Source: Dechloromonas sp. UBA6271
GTDB lineage: Bacteria > Pseudomonadota > Gammaproteobacteria > Burkholderiales > Rhodocyclaceae
Length of the DNA stretch: 64,000 nt
Direction: 5' to 3'
Assembly: GCA_002440665.1 (NCBI GenBank)
Contig: DJUX01000030.1
Coordinates: 1 to 64,000, forward strand
The notes beneath the pieces are model-generated. The model saw only the letters and a list, made by a program, of their open reading frames with translations, made no database searches and had not been told where the DNA came from. The position numbers and the translations under genes were made by a program. Below, one piece after another: positions 10,627 through 19,960 of the stretch. Position 1 is the first letter of the stretch; each line of letters begins with the position of its first letter.

Positions 10627-11061
10627 ATGACCAACGGGCTCGAGCACTACCTCGACAACGATGCGGCGGCCGGCCGGGTGATGGCCCATGCCCGGCTGTT
10701 GCTCAAGCTGGCGCGCCGCTTCGAAGCGGTTGCCCCGGCGGCGTTTCGCAACGCGGCGCGGGTTGCCAATTACAAGTCGGGGAAAATCGTTATCCACACC
10801 GATAACGGCGCGGTCGCCGCCAAAATACGCCAGATGAGCCAGCGATTGTGCGACGAGTTATCCAAGGGCGGACCGGAGTGTAACGGCATCGAGGTAAAAG
10901 TTCAACCCCGCCAAATCCCTTGCCAATCAATGAGTTCACTCCAGAAGCCTCTCTCTGCAAGGGCTTGCGGGGTGTTGCAGTCGACCTCGGAAAAGCTGCC
11001 AAAAGGCCCGCTCCGGGATGCTCTGGAGGCCCTGCTGAACAGCGCCGCTAGACAGGAATGA
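10627..11061 (+). CDS. DUF721 / DciA-like protein
   Basis: 144 residues from the ATG at 10627. The N-terminal half (residues 1-95) has the DUF721 pattern: a helix LLLKLARRFEAVAP, then a beta segment with GKIVIHTDNGAVAAKIRQMSQRL. DUF721 includes DciA, the ancestral loader or operator of the replicative helicase DnaB (established family knowledge). The C-terminal 45 residues are variable. The position between lpxC and secA, where E. coli has secM, is usual for this gene in betaproteobacteria. Its end overlaps the convergent small membrane gene by 14 bases. Confidence 0.85.
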   Translation: MTNGLEHYLDNDAAAGRVMAHARLLLKLARRFEAVAPAAFRNAARVANYKSGKIVIHTDNGAVAAKIRQMSQRLCDELSKGGPECNGIEVKVQPRQIPCQSMSSLQKPLSARACGVLQSTSEKLPKGPLRDALEALLNSAARQE

Positions 11062-11236
11062 CGGCAACGCGCTCGATGATCATCAGCGCGAAAACGATCA
11101 GGGCAAAGACGATTCCATAACGGAACAGCCGCCAGGCGAAGGCCAGGTAATTACGGTTGCCGGTGATCACGTAGATCAGCAGCCCGGTCCCGATGGCGAC
11201 AACCAGGATGACTGCCAGCAGGCGCAGCAGCCACAT
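11048..11236 (-). CDS. Small inner-membrane protein, 62 residues
   Basis: Two predicted helices at about residues 4-25 and 38-58, separated by the short polar segment TGNRNYLAFAWRLFRYG. I do not recognise a named family. It lies six bases downstream of lpxC on the same strand, so it is likely the last gene of the lpxC transcript, and it overlaps the end of the DciA-like gene. Real coding is supported by its conserved placement and the membrane pattern. Confidence 0.7.
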   Translation of the reverse strand: MWLLRLLAVILVVAIGTGLLIYVITGNRNYLAFAWRLFRYGIVFALIVFALMIIERVAVIPV

Positions 11237-11242
11237 TGCGGA

Positions 11243-12157
11243 TTACGCCGGTTGATTGAGCCAGCGAGTGACGCCGAGCGGCGCGTGTTCGGCTTCCTCG
11301 AACGTCACCAGTTCCCAGGCATCCTGGCGGGTCAGCAGTTCACGGGCGAGCTGGTTGTTCAGCGCGTGGCCGCCTTTGTGTGAAGAATAGGCGGCGAGCA
11401 GCGGGTGGCCGAGCAGATAAAGGTCGCCCACCGCGTCAAGAATCTTGTGTTTGACGAATTCGTCGCCGTAACGCAGGCCGTCCTGGTTGAGGACGCGGAA
11501 TTCGTCGAGAACGATGGCGTTTTCGAGGCCTCCGCCGAGGGCGAGGCCATTTTCACGCAGGTATTCGACTTCCTGCATGAAGCCAAAGGTACGGGCACGC
11601 GAGATTTCGCGCACGTAGGAATGCTCGGCGAAATCGATTTCGGCTGTTTGCGCCGACTTGTCGATGGCCGGATGGTTGAAAACGATGGAAAATGAGAGTC
11701 GATAGCCGTCGTAAGGCTCGAAACGCGCCCACTTGTCGCCGTCGCGAACTTCGATGTTCTTGGTGACGCGAATGAATTTCTTGGCGGCATTCTGTTCCTC
11801 GATCCCGGCCGACTGGATCAGGAAGATGAACGGCGCAGCCGAGCCGTCGAGGATGGGCACTTCCGGCGCATCCAGATCGACCCAGGCGTTGTCGATACCG
11901 AGGCCAGCGAAGGCCGACATCAGGTGCTCGATGGTTCCGACCTTGACCCCGTCCTTTTCCAGACAGGAGCACATGCGGGTGTCGCCAACCATGAAGGCGG
12001 CGGCGGGGATGTCCATCGGCTCTGGCAGGTCGACACGACGGAAGACGATACCGGTATCCGGGGCGGCCGGGCGCAGGATCATATTGACCTTGATGCCACC
12101 ATGCAGGCCGACGCCAGAGGCGCGGATGAGTGTCTTGAGCGTGCGTTGCTTTAGCAT
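11243..12157 (-). CDS. lpxC: UDP-3-O-acyl-N-acetylglucosamine deacetylase
   Basis: 304 residues, the usual LpxC length. It catalyses the committed step of lipid A synthesis and is a zinc enzyme. Zinc ligands are seen in TIEHLMSAF (about residue 79) and in HKILDAVGDLYLLG with the downstream SHKGGHALNN containing the catalytic His. It follows ftsZ with an 80-base gap that contains a long palindrome, so it may have its own promoter as well as read-through from the dcw operon. Confidence 0.97.
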   Translation of the reverse strand: MLKQRTLKTLIRASGVGLHGGIKVNMILRPAAPDTGIVFRRVDLPEPMDIPAAAFMVGDTRMCSCLEKDGVKVGTIEHLMSAFAGLGIDNAWVDLDAPEVPILDGSAAPFIFLIQSAGIEEQNAAKKFIRVTKNIEVRDGDKWARFEPYDGYRLSFSIVFNHPAIDKSAQTAEIDFAEHSYVREISRARTFGFMQEVEYLRENGLALGGGLENAIVLDEFRVLNQDGLRYGDEFVKHKILDAVGDLYLLGHPLLAAYSSHKGGHALNNQLARELLTRQDAWELVTFEEAEHAPLGVTRWLNQPA

Positions 12158-12181
12158 GCAAGTACTTGAATAATTTGGGGA

Positions 12182-12208
12182 GCGTCACATTGTAACACAA
12201 CGTGACGC
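12182..12208. promoter_or_regulatory. 27-bp palindrome upstream of lpxC
   Basis: Arms GCGTCAC and GTGACGC flank inner arms TTGT and ACAA around a 3-base centre, with one mismatched pair. On the minus strand it contains TACAAT, a possible -10 element, 35-40 bases before the lpxC leader. It could be an operator over an lpxC promoter or a terminator of ftsZ; there is no T-run after it, which favours an operator or structured leader. Confidence 0.5.
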
Positions 12209-12237
12209 CGCCCTTTTTCAGAGTAGTGAGGCGCCGG

Positions 12238-13419
12238 TCAGTCTGCCTGTTTGCGCAGGAAGGCCGGAATGTCGTAACGATCGACGCCGCTGTTGGCGAG
12301 CGCTTCGACCGTCACGTTGCGCTGGCCGCGACGAACCACCGACGGCACTTCGAGGTGCGAATAGTCGACCGCTGAGTTCGACGCGAAGGCCACGGCATCG
12401 CCCGTTCCGGTTGCCTGGATAACGGGCGTGTTGACCACTTCGAAAGTCTGGCGGGCACGTGCTGCCACCTGGCCGAGGCCGGTCGCCACGACGGTGACAC
12501 GCAGGGCGTCGCCCATCAGTTCGTCATAGACGGCACCGAAGATGATGTGGGCGTCGTCGGCGGCAAACGCCTTGACGGTGTTCATCACTTCATTGACTTC
12601 CTTCATCTTGAGACCGCTGCGCGAGGCAGTGATGTTGACCAGCACACCCTTGGCGCCGGAGAGGTTGACGCCTTCCAGCAGCGGCGAGGCGACGGCCTGT
12701 TCGGCGGCAATTCGGGCACGGTCGACGCCGGCGGCGGACGAGGAACCCATCATGGCGCGCCCCATTTCACCCATGACCGTACGAACGTCTTCGAAGTCGA
12801 CGTTGACCAGGCCCGGGTAGGTAATGATTTCGGCAATGCCGCCAACGGCGTTCTTCAGCACATCGTCGGCCGCCTTGAAGCAATGGTCGACATCGGCATC
12901 GTCGCCCATGACTTCCATCAGCTTGTCATTGAGGATGACGATCAGCGAATCGACGTGCTTGGAAAACTCGGCGATGCCGGCTTCCGCCGCCTTCATCCGC
13001 TTGTTGCCTTCGAAGCCGAACGGCTTGGTGACGACGCCGACGGTCAGGATGCCCATTTCGCGGGCGATCTCGGCGACTACCGGGGCGGCGCCGGTGCCCG
13101 TGCCGCCACCCATACCGGCGGTAATGAAGGCCATGTGGGCGCCTTCCAGCGAAGCACGGATCTCTTCGCGGTGCGATTCGGCGGCAGCCTGGCCGGCTTC
13201 CGGCTTGGCACCGGCGCCGAGGCCGGTCTTGCCGAGCGACAGCTTGGACGCTGCGGTATTACGCTTGAGTGCCTGCGCGTCGGTGTTGGCGGCAATAAAT
13301 TCGACGCCATTCACCCCTTCGTGAATCATGTGCTCGATGGCATTACCACCAGCACCACCGACACCGAACACCTTGATGATCGTGCCGCACTCTTCTTCCT
13401 TCTCGATGATCTCAAACAT
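12238..13419 (-). CDS. ftsZ: Cell division GTPase (tubulin homologue)
   Basis: 393 residues. The tubulin signature GGGTGTG is at about residues 104-110, the N-terminal GVGGAGGNA loop and NTDAQAL are intact, and the T7 loop NVDFEDVRTVM supplies the GTPase Asp. The C-terminus ends RYDIPAFLRKQAD, the conserved peptide that binds FtsA and ZipA. It forms the Z ring. A poly-purine GAGGAGGT site precedes the ATG. Confidence 0.98.
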   Translation of the reverse strand: MFEIIEKEEECGTIIKVFGVGGAGGNAIEHMIHEGVNGVEFIAANTDAQALKRNTAASKLSLGKTGLGAGAKPEAGQAAAESHREEIRASLEGAHMAFITAGMGGGTGTGAAPVVAEIAREMGILTVGVVTKPFGFEGNKRMKAAEAGIAEFSKHVDSLIVILNDKLMEVMGDDADVDHCFKAADDVLKNAVGGIAEIITYPGLVNVDFEDVRTVMGEMGRAMMGSSSAAGVDRARIAAEQAVASPLLEGVNLSGAKGVLVNITASRSGLKMKEVNEVMNTVKAFAADDAHIIFGAVYDELMGDALRVTVVATGLGQVAARARQTFEVVNTPVIQATGTGDAVAFASNSAVDYSHLEVPSVVRRGQRNVTVEALANSGVDRYDIPAFLRKQAD

Positions 13420-13456
13420 GGTGACTACCTCCTCTGAAAAACCGTTAAAAATTCAA

Positions 13457-14686
13457 TCAAAAATTCTTGGCAAACCACGACTTCATGCCGTCGAATACAT
13501 CCTTGACGCCCTGCTTCTCCTTGATCTTCTGGCCACGCTTCCTTTGCGCCTGGGCTTCGAGCAGCAGACCAAAGGAGGTTGAAAAACGCGGGCTCTGCAC
13601 GACGTCGGCCAGGCTGCCCGTATATTTCGGGCTGCCGAGACGGACCGGCATGTGGAAGATTTCCTCGCCCAGTTCGACCATGCCCGGCATGACGCTGGCG
13701 CCGCCGGTCAGCACGATGCCGGACGACAGCACTTCCTCGAAGCCGGCGCGGCGCAATTCGTGCTGGATCAGTTCGTAGAGTTCCTCGACCCGCGGCTGGA
13801 TGACGTCGGCCAGCGCGCGGCGGCTCAATTTGCGGCTAGGGCGGTCGTCGACCCCGGCCACCTCCATGTTCGCCGACGGGTCGGCCAGTTGCGACAGGGC
13901 GCAACCGTACTTGCACTTGATGTCTTCAGCCTCGCGCGTCGGCGTGCGCAGGGCCATGGCGATGTCGTTGGTGATCTGGTCGCCGGCGATGGGGATCACC
14001 GAGGTATGGCGGATGGCGCCCTGGGTCCACACGGCGAGATCGGTGGTACCGCCGCCAATGTCGATCAGGCAGACGCCGAGGTCCTTTTCGTCTTCCGACA
14101 GCACGGCATAGCTGGAAGCCAGCGGCTGCAGTACTAGGTCGTTCACTTCCAGTCCGCAGCGGCGCACGCACTTGACGATGTTCTGGGCCGCCGATACGGC
14201 GCCGGTAACGATGTGCGTCTTCACTTCGAGGCGCATGCCGCTCATGCCGATCGGCTCGCGGATGCCGTCCTGGCCGTCGATGACGAACTCCTGGGTCAGG
14301 ATGTGCAGGATTTCCTGATCGGCCGGAATCGGCATCGCCTTGGCGGTTTCGATCACCCGCTCGACATCGCTCGGCGTCACTTCCTTGTCCTTGATCGCCA
14401 CCATGCCGTTCGAGTTGAAGCTCTTGATATGGCTGCCGGCGATACCGGTGTAGACATCCTTTACCTTGCAGTCGGCCATCAGCTCGACCTCCTGCACGAC
14501 GCGGCTGATGGTGTGCACCGTTTCCTCGATGTTGACCACGACGCCCTTCTTCAAGCCGCGCGAATCCTGCGAGCCCATGCCGATCACGTTCAAGCGGCCT
14601 TCCTGGTTGATCTCGGCGACCAGCGCGACGATCTTGGAAGTGCCAATGTCGAGTCCGACGACCAGATCCTTGTTATCCCTGCTCAT
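13457..14686 (-). CDS. ftsA: Cell division actin-like protein
   Basis: 409 residues from the ATG at 14684-14686; starts farther upstream fall inside ftsQ and are rejected. Actin-fold signatures: VVGLDIGTSKIVALVAE at the N-terminus, CLIDIGGGTTDLAVW (phosphate 2) and SSGIVLTGGASVMPGM (adenosine site). The last residues MKSWFAKNF form the amphipathic helix that binds the membrane. It anchors FtsZ to the inner membrane. Four bases separate it from ftsQ. Confidence 0.97.
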   Translation of the reverse strand: MSRDNKDLVVGLDIGTSKIVALVAEINQEGRLNVIGMGSQDSRGLKKGVVVNIEETVHTISRVVQEVELMADCKVKDVYTGIAGSHIKSFNSNGMVAIKDKEVTPSDVERVIETAKAMPIPADQEILHILTQEFVIDGQDGIREPIGMSGMRLEVKTHIVTGAVSAAQNIVKCVRRCGLEVNDLVLQPLASSYAVLSEDEKDLGVCLIDIGGGTTDLAVWTQGAIRHTSVIPIAGDQITNDIAMALRTPTREAEDIKCKYGCALSQLADPSANMEVAGVDDRPSRKLSRRALADVIQPRVEELYELIQHELRRAGFEEVLSSGIVLTGGASVMPGMVELGEEIFHMPVRLGSPKYTGSLADVVQSPRFSTSFGLLLEAQAQRKRGQKIKEKQGVKDVFDGMKSWFAKNF

Positions 14687-14690
14687 ATGC

Positions 14691-15431
14691 CTACTTTCCC
14701 TTCCCTTCCCCAGCGACTCGCATCGCAAAGCCGTTCGGATACCGCAAATCCACCACTGCCGGTCGCGTCGCACGCTTGCCGACGGTCTCCGGATACACCT
14801 CGATAAAACGCGCTAGGCGCACGCCGACCGGCGATTTCGGCTGCTCGCGTCCGATATCGACGAGCATGCCGTTCTCCAGTTTCAGCTGCCAGGCCAGACG
14901 TGGCGACAGGGTCACCTGCACCGGCTTCTGCGCCAGCGGCTGAAAATTGCCGACAAATTCCCCGTAGCGCTTGAGCACTTCCGGCGCCGTACCCTGCGGG
15001 CCGTACAGCAAGGGCAGGCTCGCCAATTCGGTTTCCGGCGGCGTCGCAGCAAAGACCTCGCCGAAGCTGTTGACCAGTTCGCCACGCCCCTCGCCCCAGC
15101 GCGCCAGCGGCCGATGTTCCTCGATCTTCACTTCCAGCCGCGCCGGCCACACGCGCCGCAACTCGACCTTGCGCACCCAGGGCAACTTGTCCAGCGCCCC
15201 ACGCACCTCTTCCAGATCGATGCTGAAAAAATTGCCCCGCAGCACCGCCAGCAGCGCCTGCTCGACATCCTCGCGCCGCGTGTGCGGCAGCTCCTCGGCA
15301 AACACCACCTGCCGCACCGGCAACGCCGGGACATGCACCAGCCACACGGCCGCTGCCGCAAGCAGCGCCGCAGCCGCTGCCAGGATCAGCAGGTCGGCCA
15401 GGGCATTGAGCAGGTGCGGTTTGTTCCACAT
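14691..15431 (-). CDS. ftsQ: Cell division protein FtsQ
   Basis: 246 residues: short cytoplasmic N-terminus, one membrane segment (about residues 8-33), a POTRA domain with VRQVVFAEELPHTRREDVEQALL and FFSIDLEEVRGALDKLPWVRKVELRRVWP, then the beta domain. It links early and late divisome proteins with FtsB and FtsL. The position between ddl and ftsA is canonical. Eight bases separate it from ddl. Confidence 0.96.
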   Translation of the reverse strand: MWNKPHLLNALADLLILAAAAALLAAAAVWLVHVPALPVRQVVFAEELPHTRREDVEQALLAVLRGNFFSIDLEEVRGALDKLPWVRKVELRRVWPARLEVKIEEHRPLARWGEGRGELVNSFGEVFAATPPETELASLPLLYGPQGTAPEVLKRYGEFVGNFQPLAQKPVQVTLSPRLAWQLKLENGMLVDIGREQPKSPVGVRLARFIEVYPETVGKRATRPAVVDLRYPNGFAMRVAGEGKGK

Positions 15432-15439
15432 TCATCGTC

Positions 15440-16357
15440 TCAGTCGTTGGCTGCCAGTTCGAGCACGCGGCGCACCAGCGCCGGGTATTCCATGCCTGCC
15501 ACGCGTGCCGCCATCGGTACCAGCGAGTGGTCGGTCATGCCGGGCGCGGTATTCACTTCGAGGAAGTAGTGCTTGCCGTCCTCGTCCATCAGGAAATCGA
15601 CGCGGCCCCAGCCGCGGCCGCCGAGAACGCGGAAGGCTTCCAGCGCCCCCTGACGGATTTCCATTTCCTTGGCTTCGCTAAGGCCGCAGGGGCACAGGTA
15701 GCGCGTGTCGTCGCGGTTGTACTTGGCTTCGTAATCGTAGAACTCGGTCGCCGGCTCGATCTTGATGATCGGCAGGGCCACCATGTCGTCGCCGCGGCCG
15801 ATGATACCGACCGTGTATTCGCCGCCCATGACGCCCTTTTCGGCGATCACCAGCGGGTCGTATTTCGCGGCTTCGGCATAGGCCAGGTGCAGCGTGTCAC
15901 GCTCCTTGACCTTGCTGATGCCGATCGACGAACCTTCATGCGCCGGCTTGACGAAGATCGGCAGGCCCAGCTCCTCCTCGATGTCGGCGAAATCGGAGTC
16001 GGCAGTCAGCAGTGCGTATTCCGGGATGGGCAAACCAGCGGCTTGCCACAGCAGCTTGGTACGGAACTTGTCCATGCCCAAGGCCGAGGCCATGACGCCG
16101 GAACCGGTGTAGGGGATGTGCATCAACTCCAGCGCGCCCTGAATGGTGCCGTCCTCGCCGTGGCGGCCGTGCAGCGCAATGAAGGCACGGTCGTAACCCT
16201 TGAGCGCGTCGAGCGGCTGCTCGGCCGGATCGAAGGGATGGGCATCGATGTCCTGCCCCTGCAATGCGGCCAGCACGCGCGAACCGCTGTTGAGGGAGAC
16301 CTCGCGCTCGGCGGAGGTGCCGCCGAAGAGGACTGCGACTTTGCCGAAACCACTCAT
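15440..16357 (-). CDS. ddl: D-alanine--D-alanine ligase
   Basis: 305 residues from the ATG at 16355-16357, which overlaps the murC stop (ATGA). ATP-grasp enzyme that makes the D-Ala-D-Ala dipeptide for the muropeptide. Seen: VLFGGTSAEREVSLNSG at the N-terminus, KPAHEGSSIGISKV, and GWGRVDFLMDEDGKHYFLEVNTAPGMT carrying the metal ligands. murB, which in E. coli lies elsewhere and in some genomes sits between murC and ddl, is absent here. Confidence 0.97.
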   Translation of the reverse strand: MSGFGKVAVLFGGTSAEREVSLNSGSRVLAALQGQDIDAHPFDPAEQPLDALKGYDRAFIALHGRHGEDGTIQGALELMHIPYTGSGVMASALGMDKFRTKLLWQAAGLPIPEYALLTADSDFADIEEELGLPIFVKPAHEGSSIGISKVKERDTLHLAYAEAAKYDPLVIAEKGVMGGEYTVGIIGRGDDMVALPIIKIEPATEFYDYEAKYNRDDTRYLCPCGLSEAKEMEIRQGALEAFRVLGGRGWGRVDFLMDEDGKHYFLEVNTAPGMTDHSLVPMAARVAGMEYPALVRRVLELAAND

Positions 16358-17745
16358 TGCATATCCACCACTTTTCCGGGCACGGCGCCGATCGATCCGG
16401 CGCCCATGCACAACACTACGTCGCCATCACGGGCGACATCCATGATCGTTTGTGGCATCGCCGCGATATCCTCGACGAACACCGGCTCGACCTTGCCGCT
16501 AACGCGCAACGCGCGGGCCAGCGAACGCCCATCGGCAGCGACGATCGGCGCTTCGCCGGCAGCATAGATTTCGGCCAGTAAAAGGGCGTCGACCGTAGAC
16601 AGGACCTTGACGAAGTCCTCGAAGCAATCGCGTGTCCGCGTGTAGCGGTGCGGCTGGAAGGCCAGCACCAGCCGGCGGCCGGGGAAGGCGCCGCGGGCGG
16701 CGGCCAGGGTCGCGGCCATCTCGACCGGATGGTGGCCGTAGTCATCGACCAGCGTAAAGGAGCCACCGGCCGGCACGGCCACTTCGCCATAGCGCTGAAA
16801 GCGGCGGCCGACGCCCTTGAACTCGGCCAGCGCCATGACGATGGCGGCATCGGACACCTGCACTTCGGTCGCCACGGCGATGGCCGCCAGCGCATTCAGA
16901 ACATTGTGCAACCCGGGCAGGTTGAGCGTGATCGACAAGCGCGATACCGAGCCGTTGACTCGGACACAGTCGAAACGCATCTGGCCGTCGGCAGCGACGA
17001 TGTTCTCGGCGTAAAAATTGCAACCTGGAGTCAGGCCGTAGGTGACGATCTGCTTGGCGACCTGCGGCATGATCGCGCGCACATTGGCATCATCGCCGCA
17101 CAGCACGGCCACGCCATAGAACGGCAGGCGATTCAGGAAATCGACGAAGGCGCCTTTCAGGCGCTCGAAGTCGTGGCCGTAGGTTTCCATGTGGTCGGCG
17201 TCGATATTGGTGACTACCGACAACACTGGCGACAGGAAGAGAAAAGAGGCATCGGACTCGTCGGCCTCGGCCACCAGGAAGTCGCCGCTCCCGAGGCGCG
17301 CGTTGGCCCCGGCGGCATTCAGGCGGCCGCCGATGACGAAGGTCGGGTCGATGCCGCCTTCGGCCAGGATGCTGGTCACCAAGCTGGTCGTCGTCGTCTT
17401 GCCGTGGGTGCCGGCGATGGCGATGCCGCGCTTGAGGCGCATCAGTTCGGCCAGCATCTGGGCGCGCGGTACGACCGGAATCTTGCGCTCGCGGGCGGCG
17501 ACGATTTCCGGGTTATCGGCCCTGACCGCCGTCGATACCACCACAGCATCGGCGCCAGCAGCATTCCCGGCGGCATGGCCGATGATCACCTTGACGCCCT
17601 CGCATTCGAGACGACGGGTCGTTGCGCTGGCAGCGATGTCGGACCCCGTGACCGTGTAGCCTAGGTGGGCCAGCACTTCGGCGATGCCGCTCATGCCCGA
17701 ACCACCGACGCCGACGAAGTGGATGTGTTTGACCTTGTGTTTCAT
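16354..17745 (-). CDS. murC: UDP-N-acetylmuramate--L-alanine ligase
   Basis: 463 residues from the ATG at 17743-17745. P-loop GTHGKTTTTSLV at about 110-121, N-terminal HFVGVGGSGMSGIAEVL, and EADESDASFL of the central domain. It adds the first residue, L-Ala, to UDP-MurNAc. The longer frame upstream overlaps murG and lacks family similarity. The start overlaps the murG stop and the stop overlaps the ddl start. Confidence 0.98.
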   Translation of the reverse strand: MKHKVKHIHFVGVGGSGMSGIAEVLAHLGYTVTGSDIAASATTRRLECEGVKVIIGHAAGNAAGADAVVVSTAVRADNPEIVAARERKIPVVPRAQMLAELMRLKRGIAIAGTHGKTTTTSLVTSILAEGGIDPTFVIGGRLNAAGANARLGSGDFLVAEADESDASFLFLSPVLSVVTNIDADHMETYGHDFERLKGAFVDFLNRLPFYGVAVLCGDDANVRAIMPQVAKQIVTYGLTPGCNFYAENIVAADGQMRFDCVRVNGSVSRLSITLNLPGLHNVLNALAAIAVATEVQVSDAAIVMALAEFKGVGRRFQRYGEVAVPAGGSFTLVDDYGHHPVEMAATLAAARGAFPGRRLVLAFQPHRYTRTRDCFEDFVKVLSTVDALLLAEIYAAGEAPIVAADGRSLARALRVSGKVEPVFVEDIAAMPQTIMDVARDGDVVLCMGAGSIGAVPGKVVDMQ

Positions 17746-18800
17746 TTGGCACTCTCCGCGCAGATGTTCGCCACTTCTTCGGTGGCATCGGGCTTGGCCA
17801 GGCTGCGGGCCTTTTCGGCCATTTCCAGCAGTTGACCGCGACTGTAGTTGCGGATCAACGCGATAGCCTCCGGCGTCAGTTCGCCCTGCGGCAGCAGGAA
17901 GGCACCGCCGACATTGACGAGGAAGCGGGCGTTGCCGGTCTGATGGTCGTCTACCGCGTGCGGGAAGGGCACCAGGATGCTCGCCACACCGGCCGCCGCC
18001 AGCTCTGCCACGGTCAACGCCCCAGCACGGCAAATAACAAGATCGGCCCACTCGTAGGCGCCGGCCATGTCTTCGATGAAAGATACGCAATGCGCCGGCA
18101 CGCCGACTGCCGCGTAATTGGCCTTCAAGGCCTCGATATGTTTCTCGCCGGCCTGATGGACGATTTGCGGCAGCTCGTTTTCGCCGAGCAGCGCCATCGC
18201 CTGCGGCACCATTTCGTTGAGCGCCTGGGCGCCCAGGCTGCCGCCGATCACCAGCAGACGCAGCGCCCCGTCACGCCCGGCAAAGCGCTCGGCGGGTGGA
18301 GCCATCTTCGCAATTTCCGGCCGCACCGGGTTGCCGGCCCAGACGCCTTTGGCCAGCACTTCCGGGAAACCGGTCGCAATGCGGTCGGCGACGCCAGCCA
18401 GCACCCGGTTGGCCAGCCCGGCCACCGAATTCTGTTCATGGACTACCAGCGGCTTGCCGAGCAGCGCCGCCATCATGCCGCCCGGGAAAGTGATGTAGCC
18501 GCCCATACCGAGCACGACATTGGGCTGCACCTGACGGATGGCCTTCTGCGCCTGCCAGAAGCCGCGCAACAGATTGAGCGGCAGCAGCAGCTTGCGCAGG
18601 ATGCCCTTGCCGCGCAGCGCGCCGAATTTGACCCAGACCATCTCGAAACCATGCTGTGGCACCAGGCGCGCCTCCATGCCCTCCGGATTGCCCAGCCAGA
18701 CGACCCGCCAGCCACCCTCGCGCATTTTTTCGGCGACGGCGAGGGCCGGGAAGATGTGGCCGCCGGTGCCGCCGGCCATGATCAGGATGGTCCTGCTCAT
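17742..18800 (-). CDS. murG: UDP-GlcNAc transferase (lipid II synthase)
   Basis: 352 residues from the ATG at 18798-18800 that overlaps the ftsW stop. GT28 fold: glycine-rich MAGGTGGHIFPALAVA at the N-terminus, GMGGYITFPGG, HEQNSVAGLANR, and the C-terminal ICRAGALTVAELAAAG plus HAVDDHQTGNARFL nucleotide-binding block. It converts lipid I to lipid II on the inner face of the membrane. Confidence 0.98.
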   Translation of the reverse strand: MSRTILIMAGGTGGHIFPALAVAEKMREGGWRVVWLGNPEGMEARLVPQHGFEMVWVKFGALRGKGILRKLLLPLNLLRGFWQAQKAIRQVQPNVVLGMGGYITFPGGMMAALLGKPLVVHEQNSVAGLANRVLAGVADRIATGFPEVLAKGVWAGNPVRPEIAKMAPPAERFAGRDGALRLLVIGGSLGAQALNEMVPQAMALLGENELPQIVHQAGEKHIEALKANYAAVGVPAHCVSFIEDMAGAYEWADLVICRAGALTVAELAAAGVASILVPFPHAVDDHQTGNARFLVNVGGAFLLPQGELTPEAIALIRNYSRGQLLEMAEKARSLAKPDATEEVANICAESAK

Positions 18801-19960
18801 AGCTTGCCACCCCGCATCAGCTGTCGATTCTCCCAATCCACCCGGAGGAGGATGGCGAGCGCCACGCAGTTGGCCAGAATTCCCGAACCGCCGAAACTCA
18901 TCAGTGGCAGCGTCAACCCCTTGGTCGGCAACAGGCCCATGTTGACGCCCATGTTGATGAAGGACTGGACGCCGATCCAGATGCCGATGCCCATGGCGAC
19001 CAGCGCCGGGTAGAGGCGGTCGAGCTGCACCGACTGGCGACCGATGGCGAAGGCGCGCTGGACGACCAGGGCGAACAGCGCAATCACCGCCAGCACGCCG
19101 AAGAAGCCGAGTTCCTCGGCGATCACCGCCAGCAGGAAGTCGGTATGCGCTTCCGGCAGGTAGAACAGTTTTTCGACGCTGGCACCGAGGCCGACACCGA
19201 ACAGTTCGCCGCGCCCAAAGGCGATCAGCGAATGCGACAGCTGGTAGCCGCGCCCGAAGGCGTCAGCCCACGGGTCCATGAAGCCGAATACGCGGTCGCG
19301 CCGGTAGGGTGAAACGATGATAAGCACGGCAAACGCCGCCAGCAGCCCGACGATCAGGAGGATAAAAAGCCGGGCCTTGAGGCCGCCAAGAAAGAGGATG
19401 CCCATGGCGATCGAGATGATGACGACGAAGGCGCCGAAGTCCGGCTCCTTGAGGAGCAGCATGCCGACCACGGCCATCGCGCCGAACATCGGCAGGAAGG
19501 CCTGCTTCAGATCGTGCATGACGTTGATCTTGCGTACGGTGTAGTCGGCAGCGTAGAGCACCGCAAACAGCTTCATCAGTTCGGAAGGCTGCAGATTGGC
19601 GATGCCGAGCGGCAGCCAGCGACGGGCGCCATTAACGTCCTTGCCGATGCCCGGAATCAGGACGATGGCCAGCAAGGCGACACCGACCATGAAAAGCAGC
19701 GGCGCATAGCGCTGCCAGAGGCTCAGCGGCACCTGGAAGGCAACCGCGGCGGCGCCGAGGCCGATGGCCAGGAAGACCGCGTGGCGCGTCAGATAGTAGG
19801 TCGGCTGGAAACCCGTGCCGCGTCCAGCTTCGGCGATGGCGATCGACGCCGAATAGACCATCACCATGCCGGTGAACAGCAGCAGCAAGACGCTCCACAA
19901 CAGGGCATAGTCGATTTCCGCCAGCTGCCGGCGCGGCGTTTCGAGGGCGTTGAGCATCAT
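18797..19960 (-). CDS. ftsW: Peptidoglycan glycosyltransferase of the SEDS family
   Basis: 387 residues with about ten membrane helices. SEDS landmarks: MVMVYSAS in helix 1, NGARRWLPLG and LQPSELMKLF in the catalytic loop region, KEPDFGAFVVI, and the C-terminal LPLMSFGGSG. It polymerises lipid II at the septum together with FtsI. The ATG at 19958-19960 overlaps the murD stop. Confidence 0.97.
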   Translation of the reverse strand: MMLNALETPRRQLAEIDYALLWSVLLLLFTGMVMVYSASIAIAEAGRGTGFQPTYYLTRHAVFLAIGLGAAAVAFQVPLSLWQRYAPLLFMVGVALLAIVLIPGIGKDVNGARRWLPLGIANLQPSELMKLFAVLYAADYTVRKINVMHDLKQAFLPMFGAMAVVGMLLLKEPDFGAFVVIISIAMGILFLGGLKARLFILLIVGLLAAFAVLIIVSPYRRDRVFGFMDPWADAFGRGYQLSHSLIAFGRGELFGVGLGASVEKLFYLPEAHTDFLLAVIAEELGFFGVLAVIALFALVVQRAFAIGRQSVQLDRLYPALVAMGIGIWIGVQSFINMGVNMGLLPTKGLTLPLMSFGGSGILANCVALAILLRVDWENRQLMRGGKL

